From a virus: a stretch of DNA of 33,085 nt. Below, piece after piece: positions 12,984 through 20,400 of this stretch (the first letter of the stretch is position 1; every line of letters begins with the position of its first letter). The DNA lies in the IMG/VR virus record IMGVR_UViG_3300042691_048001, positions 1 to 33,085 of that record; one strand, given 5' to 3'. A program made the translations under genes and the position numbers. Below the pieces are notes generated by a model. It did no database searches. It was not told the DNA's origin and was given only the letters and a program-made list of their open reading frames with translations.

Positions 12984-13760
12984 CTAAATTTTCACAGAAA
13001 TTGGTAAAGTTTCAGTAGAAGGTTTGGCGTCAGGATTTTCTAATTTGTAAATGTCATATACTTTAAGAAACATAGTGAAGTTATCTTCAACATTATCAAT
13101 AACTTTTAGTTCCCATCCTTTACCTTGTATTTTATCTTTTTTCTCACCACGAGTATTAGCTTTTAACCACAAAATGGCTATACCTTCAATTGGTTCGTTG
13201 TGTGTTTCATTCCATGCTTTAGCATAAGCGGCGAGTTGTAAGTTATATGATGTGTGGATTGAATTAGATGTTTTAATATCTATTAACCATATTTTTCCAT
13301 CAATACGACAAATAATATCTGTTGTACCAGCATATTGATGTTCATCTGAAAATAAATGATATTCAGTTGCTATTAATTCTGGTTTTACTTGTTTCCAAAA
13401 GTCAGCAAATTTTAAAATCATTTTCCATACATCAAGTGAATAGTTTACTTTTCCATCTTCATTCATCCAATGAACTTCTTCACCTAACATAAGTTTTTCA
13501 GAAGCATTGTGTACTTGAGTACCTTCAGCTGCTGCTTTTGATGCTATAATATCAGAGTTATGACCTACATCCTTAAGCCAATTATGGAAAAATTGATTTT
13601 TAGGAAAATAATTTAATATGCTAGTGATTGATGGATAATATTTACCATCTCTTCTATAAAATCTTTGATCTAATACATTTACTTGTTTATTATCAGCGCT
13701 ATATTCAACTACCCTTTTAATTTTAGGATCATGAATAATGTTTGAGTGTTTATCTATCAT
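12984..13760 (-). CDS. RecB/Cas4-like PD-(D/E)XK nuclease
   Basis: The protein has 258 residues. The motifs of the RecB-type nuclease family appear in order: AAAEGTQVH with His84, TEYHLFSDEHQYAGTTDII with Glu133 and Asp148, IWLIDIKTS with Asp161 and Lys163, and LQLAAYAKAW with Gln175 and Tyr179. This gives the H...E/D...D-x-K...Q-x-x-x-Y active site of two-metal DNA exonucleases. No iron-sulfur cysteines are seen, so a Cas4-type cluster is unlikely. Its ATG overlaps the primase stop by 4 bases, placing it in DNA replication or recombination. It lies immediately upstream of the small-gene array. Confidence 0.88.
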   Translation of the reverse strand: MIDKHSNIIHDPKIKRVVEYSADNKQVNVLDQRFYRRDGKYYPSITSILNYFPKNQFFHNWLKDVGHNSDIIASKAAAEGTQVHNASEKLMLGEEVHWMNEDGKVNYSLDVWKMILKFADFWKQVKPELIATEYHLFSDEHQYAGTTDIICRIDGKIWLIDIKTSNSIHTSYNLQLAAYAKAWNETHNEPIEGIAILWLKANTRGEKKDKIQGKGWELKVIDNVEDNFTMFLKVYDIYKLENPDAKPSTETLPISVKI

Positions 13761-14692
13761 GCTAATTCTAGTTTTTTATATATTAGTTCACCTAGAGTTA
13801 ATTGCTCTGCATCATGAACTAATTTAGTGAAGTTTTCAAAACCCATATCTGATGGATCTTTGTCTTTTAAGTCAACTAAATAAACGTCTTTACCTAAATT
13901 GAGTAATTGTTCTGCATATGATAAAGCATCTTTTAAGGCGTCCCTATCTAAAGACACGTATACTGTTTTTACATTTGATTGTACTAATTTCATCATTAAC
14001 GCTTTAGGTATTGTTTTGCCTAATAATGGTATTGCATTACGTTTAATTGCTATAGCGTCAAAAATACCCTCACATAATATAACAGGTACATTCCAGTTAA
14101 TAAAATATTCTAGTCCTATTATTTCGTTTTTATTACATTTAGGAGCATCATATTTTCTTTTTGATTCTGGATTGATGTCTCTAGCTATAAAATAATTTAA
14201 TTCTCCATTAGCATTATAAGATGGTATAATAACTCTACCTCCATACCTGCCATTTTCACAATATCCTATATTATATTTCAGAATATCTGCTTTAGTAAAT
14301 CCTCGTTTTTTAAGGTAAGATAAAACATGTTTAGCAAGGATATCAGTACGAGCTATATTAGTTAGTGGTTTATATTCTTTAGGTAATTCAACTTTATTAA
14401 TATCATTAACAGTATCTATTTTAGGTGTAAAACCAAGTATTGACTTTAGTTCAGATATTTTATTTGAATCTATTTTTAGTTTCTTAAATAGTCCTAATAA
14501 TGTTTTTCCTTTAGCATTACATACCCAACAATGCCACGGTGTTTCGTTTTTAGAATTAGGTTGTAAATTAATTTCTAATTTTGGTTTATGATGGTTACAA
14601 AAAGGACATTTATAAGCATAATTATTATTGCTTGTTTCTTTTCCTTTACCTAAAACACTATTTACAGTATGTAGTAAAGCCGCATTTATCAT
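13757..14692 (-). CDS. 61: DNA primase, T4 gp61-like
   Basis: The protein has 311 residues. The N-terminal zinc ribbon is KCPFCNHHKPK (Cys29, Cys32) with WHCWVCNAKG (Cys55, Cys58). The TOPRIM domain holds VILCEGIFDAIA (Glu208, Asp212), YVSLDRDALKDA (Asp249, Asp251) and VDLKDKDPSDMG. The order and size match T4 gp61, which makes RNA primers for lagging-strand synthesis with the gp41 helicase. There is no fused helicase, consistent with the T4 arrangement. It forms a coupled pair with the PD-(D/E)XK nuclease. Upstream lies the GIY-YIG gene with a 27-base gap. No Shine-Dalgarno precedes the start. Confidence 0.88.
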   Translation of the reverse strand: MINAALLHTVNSVLGKGKETSNNNYAYKCPFCNHHKPKLEINLQPNSKNETPWHCWVCNAKGKTLLGLFKKLKIDSNKISELKSILGFTPKIDTVNDINKVELPKEYKPLTNIARTDILAKHVLSYLKKRGFTKADILKYNIGYCENGRYGGRVIIPSYNANGELNYFIARDINPESKRKYDAPKCNKNEIIGLEYFINWNVPVILCEGIFDAIAIKRNAIPLLGKTIPKALMMKLVQSNVKTVYVSLDRDALKDALSYAEQLLNLGKDVYLVDLKDKDPSDMGFENFTKLVHDAEQLTLGELIYKKLELA

Positions 14693-14719
14693 AACGATTA
14701 ATATAACATCTTTATTTTA

Positions 14720-15148
14720 CTAAACCAAATCTTTACTGAAAAACTTACCTAATATATTATCATTGTATGTTAGTACACCTGGTATTAATACATCATGTTT
14801 ACATTGGTAATGTAATTCATAGTATGTAAGTTCTTTTTTAGTCTTACATAATTGAATTATTATACATTCAAAATATTCTGGACCTAACTCTTTAACATCT
14901 TTAATAAGTTCTTTATTTGAGCCCCAATAATGTTCCCAATCACTTCCCACTTTTATTATTTCAAAAGATGATTTACGACCAGGACCGGTTTGTTCAGCAA
15001 GTTGTTTTTTGGTTAATTTTTTCTTTTTATTATACCAAAAATATTTTTTACCAATATAAAATTTTCCGTTTGTAAGATTTGTTATTTTATAAACAAAACC
15101 TAAATAATCTTCTGGATTATAATTATTAATATAATTCCATTTTGTCAT
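14720..15148 (-). CDS. GIY-YIG family endonuclease, free-standing
   Basis: The protein has 142 residues. GFVYKITNLTNGKFYIGKK gives the G-[FI]-[VI]-Y...Y-I-G motif at 17-33. GRKSSFE and DWEHYWGSNKEL follow, and the catalytic Glu lies in ELTYYELHYQ (Glu111). The spacing of the conserved W-x-x-Y-x-G-S-S/N-K segment fits a phage group of small GIY-YIG nucleases found in T4-like genomes. No extra DNA-binding domain is attached. It sits alone between the tail appendage genes and the replication genes, a typical place for a mobile homing-type nuclease, although a structural or repair role is not excluded. Confidence 0.85.
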   Translation of the reverse strand: MTKWNYINNYNPEDYLGFVYKITNLTNGKFYIGKKYFWYNKKKKLTKKQLAEQTGPGRKSSFEIIKVGSDWEHYWGSNKELIKDVKELGPEYFECIIIQLCKTKKELTYYELHYQCKHDVLIPGVLTYNDNILGKFFSKDLV

Positions 15149-15163
15149 AACATTAATATTTTA

Positions 15164-16795
15164 TTAAGAGCAAGTTCCCTCATATAAATAAATATCAATA
15201 TTATCACTAGATGCAAAAAGATATGGATTAAAGCTATATAATACGGGTGATGTACTATTATCAATCTCTATACAGTCAATTAATACATTATTTACAAATA
15301 ATGAAGCATTAAGTACAATAAAGTTAGGTAATCCAACATTGAAACTAACAATAATTTGAAGTGATAATGGAGATGGAGATCCACTATGATTTCCTCTAAA
15401 TCTTGAACCACCACCAGCTAATGGGAATGTTGTACTTCCCTGAATTGAGTAGAAACTTTGTGGTTCAATTACATCAATAAATATATTTTTAGATTGTTCT
15501 GTCCAATTTGTAACATTGAAATTTCTAGGTAATAGAGATGGAAGAGGTAGAGAAGTTGATATTGATGGAGTTGGAGTTACTGTTGGTGTTATGCTTATGC
15601 TAGGTGTTTGTGTTGGTGTTAAACTAGGTGTTATAGTTACACTAGGTGTTACACTTGTTGTAATAGTAACACTTGGTGTTTGTGTTGGAGTTATAGTTAC
15701 GCTAGGTGTTTGAGTCGGTGTTATAGTAACAGTTGGTGTAACTGTTGGTGTTGGTGACAATGTAGGTGTTATACTTGGAGTAGCAGATGGTGTTCTAGAA
15801 GGAGTTACAGATGGTGTAAAATAAGGCCGAGGACTCCATTGTGTATCCCATTTAATTAAAAAAGTTACATCAGTATTAGAAGATAAAGGCATTGGAGCTG
15901 CCATTTTACCAATAGCTAATAAATCATTAGCATCATTATATAAACCTACAGTAGTAACATAAGGAGAAAAAGTAATATCAGGTTTTATTGGATTAAAAGT
16001 TAATAAAGTTCCATTATTTGGTGATAAACTATTAAATTTATATTGTTTAAAATTAGAATCATTAAAATTATTTTGTATACCTATAACAGAATTAACTAAA
16101 GATGGATCCATTACTCCATAAACTAATTCTATCACATTAGTAGTCTCATAAAGTCTAATTTGAAAATTTACATTTTTAGTTTTATCATAATAAAATACAC
16201 CCTTCCATTCAGCACAAAATATTCTATTACCCGCTGTTCCTAATACTTGAGTATATATTCCAGCATTTGGTCTATAAATTGTACCAAGATGCAAATCAGT
16301 AAAAAATGGAAATATTGATGGACCAAAACCCGCATCAGGCAGAGGTCTTGGGGAATATAAAGTGTTAAATGTAGTGAATTGTAAGTTACCATTTGATGAT
16401 AAATTTACAGTGTTGTAGGTTTTATCATAAAAAATAAAATCAAATCCTATAGGTATATTATTTGTAACTTGATCATCACTTTGATTCCCTATATTAGCAC
16501 CACCTCCTGTTATTGTACCTGTAGATACACTTAAATCATATATAGTGCTGCCTTTTTCTTGAGCGAAATCTTTTAATATACCATAATTTGATTCAGAAAT
16601 CATATAAAAAACATCTCCTCCAACTGAACCACTAAAAGGAACTAATGTAGCTTGAGATCCTGATAATAAAGTTGGATTATAGCTTAAGTTAAATTCATAA
16701 TCTTTTACAGTACATTTAATAAAACTTTCATAGACTATATGATTATTTTTGAATTTTAAACTAGTAGCGTTTGTATTTAAACTTCTAATATTCAT
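15164..16795 (-). CDS. TPS-stalk appendage protein with inserted NIDO-like domain
   Basis: The protein has 543 residues. The N-terminal segment (SFIKCTVKDYEFNLSYNPT) and a later segment (VTTVGLYNDANDLLAIGKM, about 275-300) together match the C-terminal region of the protein at 22627-23700. Between them, residues about 80-270 look like a nidogen-type domain: IPIGFDFIFYDKTYNTVNLS, SSNGNLQFTT, GIYTQVLGTAGNRIFCAEW. Residues about 327-412 are a T/P/S/V/I stalk of TPSVTITPTQ type. Residues about 415-543 form a beta-rich C-terminal domain with two cysteines. It is probably a tail or baseplate adhesin. It sits last of the structural block, 10 bases after the gene at 16806. Confidence 0.78.
   Translation of the reverse strand: MNIRSLNTNATSLKFKNNHIVYESFIKCTVKDYEFNLSYNPTLLSGSQATLVPFSGSVGGDVFYMISESNYGILKDFAQEKGSTIYDLSVSTGTITGGGANIGNQSDDQVTNNIPIGFDFIFYDKTYNTVNLSSNGNLQFTTFNTLYSPRPLPDAGFGPSIFPFFTDLHLGTIYRPNAGIYTQVLGTAGNRIFCAEWKGVFYYDKTKNVNFQIRLYETTNVIELVYGVMDPSLVNSVIGIQNNFNDSNFKQYKFNSLSPNNGTLLTFNPIKPDITFSPYVTTVGLYNDANDLLAIGKMAAPMPLSSNTDVTFLIKWDTQWSPRPYFTPSVTPSRTPSATPSITPTLSPTPTVTPTVTITPTQTPSVTITPTQTPSVTITTSVTPSVTITPSLTPTQTPSISITPTVTPTPSISTSLPLPSLLPRNFNVTNWTEQSKNIFIDVIEPQSFYSIQGSTTFPLAGGGSRFRGNHSGSPSPLSLQIIVSFNVGLPNFIVLNASLFVNNVLIDCIEIDNSTSPVLYSFNPYLFASSDNIDIYLYEGTCS
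15560..15815 (-). repeat. TPS stalk-coding repeat, third appendage gene
   Basis: About 85 codons of near-perfect Thr/Pro-Ser periodicity, on the plus strand seen as repeated GGTGTTAYACTAGGTG/GGAGTTATAGT-like 6- and 12-base units. Third positions vary freely (GGT/GGA, GTT/GTA), so protein sequence rather than DNA sequence is kept. Confidence 0.85.
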
Positions 16796-16805
16796 TTTTT
16801 TATAA

Positions 16806-17414
16806 TTAACAACTTTGTAATACTATTAAAAATCCAGCGTCTCCACCACCAATTGCACCTTGCTGAGCACAAACATCTTGTCCTGGAGGTATACTTACTG
16901 GGCCAATTGGGAATCCGATACAGTTAGTAAATGATATACCATTTAATGTGTTTTGTGTAGGGTTATAATAAACAAAACATGGAATTGGTTCAAATGATAC
17001 ACTAGGAGTTACACTTGGTGTTCTAGTTGGAGTCACACTTATACTTACACTAGGTGATTGAGTTGGTGTTACACTTACACTAGGTGTTTGAGTTGGTGTT
17101 ACGCTCACACTAGGTGTTTGAGTTGGTGTTACGCTCACACTAGGTGTTTGAGTTGGTGTTACAGTGACTGTTGGTGTAACAGTTGGGGTTATGCTAGGTG
17201 TAATAGTAACACTAGGTGTTATAGTAACACTAGGTGTAACTGTTGGAGTCACACTAGGGGTAGCTGATGGTAATGGACAAAATACAAAGTCAATAACTGG
17301 AGGAACATAATCAGGATCTCCAATAGTATTTGGTTTGGTATTTCCTGTTGCTGCCCCATTATCAAGAAAATATTCTTCAAGATTGGCGTATATTTTAAGT
17401 CCTGTATTGGCCAT
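16806..17414 (-). CDS. Small TPS-stalk appendage protein
   Basis: The protein has 202 residues in three parts. The head (residues 1-46) is MANTGLKIYANLEEYF through DFVFCPLPSA. The stalk (about 47-143) contains three exact PTQTPSVSVT units. The C-terminal module (145-202) has FVYYNPTQNTLNGISFTNC, GPVSIPPGQDVCAQQGA and LIVLQSC, with four cysteines that may form disulfides. No signal peptide; a virion role is inferred from neighbours sharing the stalk. It lies after a TATAAATA-containing gap (17419-17426) only a few bases upstream of its ATG. Confidence 0.75.
   Translation of the reverse strand: MANTGLKIYANLEEYFLDNGAATGNTKPNTIGDPDYVPPVIDFVFCPLPSATPSVTPTVTPSVTITPSVTITPSITPTVTPTVTVTPTQTPSVSVTPTQTPSVSVTPTQTPSVSVTPTQSPSVSISVTPTRTPSVTPSVSFEPIPCFVYYNPTQNTLNGISFTNCIGFPIGPVSIPPGQDVCAQQGAIGGGDAGFLIVLQSC
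16990..17275 (-). repeat. TPS stalk-coding repeat, second appendage gene
   Basis: A 33-base unit (plus strand GGTGTTACGCTCACACTAGG then TGTTTGAGTT) is repeated in tandem at about 17060-17160 with almost no change, giving PTQTPSVSV T units. The rest of the tract is degenerate TPS repeat. Exact copies here imply recent expansion. Confidence 0.85.
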
Positions 17415-17418
17415 TTTA

Positions 17419-17426
17419 TATAAATA
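17419..17426 (+). promoter_or_regulatory. TATAAATA box before the small appendage gene
   Basis: The octamer is the T4 late-promoter consensus read on the plus strand, whereas the gene starting at 17414 is on the minus strand, where the same bases read TATTTATA. It is only 5 bases from the ATG. It is one of seven similar intergenic boxes. Confidence 0.35.
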
Positions 17427-17429
17427 TTA

Positions 17430-20400
17430 TTACACTGAGAAACATTGGTTACCTAATGATATAGTTCCAGTTCCTTGAGTAAATACTATAGATCCAACTA
17501 TAGCACACCCTATATTTTCAGAGTTACCACCAGATATAGAGAAAAGTCCAATATTTGAGTAACAATCAAGATATTCTCCAGTTAAAGTTTGTGATAAACT
17601 ATCATTTTGTATTGTTTGTTCATAACAATTTGTTGAGAATTGAACAGAAGGAGTAATACTAGGTGTTATACTTGGTGTTAAACTAGGTGTGGTAGTAACT
17701 GTTGGAGTCACACTTGGAGTTACACTATTACTTAAAGTAGTACTAGGTGTTAAACTAGGTGTAATAGTAACTGTTGGAGTCACACTTGGAGTAGCTGAAG
17801 GTGATGGGCAAATTCCACTAAATGTAAATTTTATATATATAGATGAAGATCCCGAAATTGACCAATCTGTATCAGAAATCGGACAATAATAACCATCTAA
17901 AGTACTATAGACAGTTCCACCACCTAAGTTAGATGAATAGGTCCAATCAGTTGTATTCCACCATAAATAACCTAAAATTGTTGTACAATTACTATCATAA
18001 ATTATCCAATAAGGTCTATTATCATAAGTTGCTGTGGATGTTGATGAACATTGGTAAATAGTAGCTTCACTATCTGTGGTAGCGAGATAACATATAGTTA
18101 ATGGACATGATGATGGTGATGGTGTTGGTGTTAAACTAGGTGTAATAGTAACACTTGGTGTTATACTATTGCTAGGTGTGACAGTAGGTGTTACACTAGG
18201 TGTTACACTGTTACTTAATGTAGTACTAGGTGTAACAGTAGGTGTTACACTAGGTGTTACACTGTTACTTAAAGTGGTGCTAGGTGTGACAGTAGGTGTT
18301 ACACTAGGTGTTACACTGTTACTTAAAGTGGTGCTAGGTGTTTGTGTTGGAGTGATAGAAGGTGTTACACTATTACTTAAGGTAGTACTAGGTGTGACTG
18401 TTGGAGTTATACTTGGAGTTACACTGTTACTTAAAGTGGTACTTGGAGTAATTGTTGGAGTAATACTTGGAGTCACACTATTACTTAATGTAGTACTAGG
18501 TGTAATTGTTGGAGTAATACTTGGAGTAGAACTAATACTTGGGTTTATACTTGGTGTAATTGTTGGTGTTATACTATTACTAGGTGTTCTAGTAGGTGTG
18601 ATACTAGGTGTTACACTATTGCTTAAGGTAGTACTTGGAGTAATAGAAGGTGTTACACTATTACTTAATGTAGTACTAGGTGTAACAGTAGGTGTTACGC
18701 TTGGAGTCACACTGTTACTAACTGTTCTAGTAGGTGTCACACTTGGAGTTACACTATTGCTTAAGGTAGTACTTGGAGTGATTGTTGGAGTAATAGAAGG
18801 TGTTACACTATTACTTAAGGTGGTACTTGGGGTAATACTTGGAGTCACACTGTTACTAACTGTTCTAGTAGGTGTTATACTAGGTGTAATACTAATACTT
18901 GGTGTATTACTTGGAGTTTGAGTTGGTGTTGGAGTATTAGAAGGATTAGCACATAAATTCTGATCTGGAGTTAAAGAATCATTACTTTCTGTAGCTATAG
19001 TATCATCATTTTCAGTACTTAAAGTATACTCACAAGATGGAGTTGGTGTAATTGTTGGAGTAAGTGTTGGAGTGACACTAACAGTTGTATTAAAACTTGG
19101 TGTCACACTAGGTGTTACACTGTTACTTAAGGTAGTACTAGGTGTAATTGTAGGTGTGATGCTTGGTGTTACACTAGGTGTTACACTGTTACTTGGAGTT
19201 TCACTTGGTGTTACACTAGGTGTTACACTATTGCTTAATGTAGTACTAGGTGTAACTGTTGGAGTTACACTAGGTGTTACACTATTACTTAGGGTAGTAC
19301 TAGGTGTTTGTGTTGGTGTAACAGTAGGTGTAACACTGTTACTTGGAGTTTCACTTGGTGTAATTGTAGGTGTGGTACTTGGTGTAATATTGTTACTTGG
19401 AGTTTCAATTGGTGTAATTGTAGGTGTGATACTTGGTGTAACACTGTTGCTTAATGTAGTACTAGGAGTAACTGTTGGAGTCACACTAGGTGTTACACTA
19501 ATACTTGGAGTTGGAGTTATTGATGGTGATGTACATAGATTTTGATTTGTCACTATAGAATCACCATTTTGTGTAATTATATCATCACCATTTTGAGTGT
19601 TTATCTCAGTTATACAACTAGGTGTAACACTTGGTGTAGCAGTGATTGTTGGAGTTATTGTAATACTAGGTGTTATGCTAGGTGTTACAGTTATACTAGG
19701 TGTAATAGTAATACTTGGTGTAGCTGTTTCACTTGGTGTTGCTGTTATACTTGGAGTTACAGTTACACTTGGTGTTGCAGTCATACTTGGTGTAGCTGTT
19801 TCACTAGGAGTCACAGTCACACTTGGAGTTACAGTTACACTTGGTGTAGCTGTTTCACTAGGAGTTACAGTAATACTTGGTGTTGGAGTATTTGTAGGAG
19901 TTTCACTTGGTGTAATAGTAATTGTTGGTGTTACTGTAGGAGTTGCTGTAGCAGTAACTGATGGAGAAACACAAATTCCATCACTAGATACAAAAGCATC
20001 ACCTGAATTATCACTAATTACTAAGAATGTTCCAGCTGGGATACCTGGGCCTGTTAGGAAGAATGTAGTACCACTGCTTCCTATTAATGCTTGGATTTCA
20101 GCTATTGTCCATTTATTACTACCATTTGGTACTTGATATAGGAATTCACCTACTTCTAACGGTTGATCAGCATCATAAATTAATATTGATGTTGTTGGAC
20201 CAAAGCAAGCTTTAAATGCTGTATCAGCTATTTGATAAAATTCTCCATCTAAAGGATCTGTTGTGGATGGAGTTATTGTCGGTGTAAGTGTAGGTGTTAA
20301 ACTTGGAGTTGAAGTAAGTGTAGGTGTAACACTTGGAGTTACACTTGGAGTTACAGTTACACTTGGTGTAGATGTTTCACTAGGAGTAGCTGTTATGCTA

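Noticed and set aside
12984-13760. Cas4 assignment for the PD-(D/E)XK nuclease
   Set aside because: The four cysteines of the Cas4 iron-sulfur cluster are missing and there are no CRISPR genes nearby; a RecB-like phage exonuclease is the safer call.
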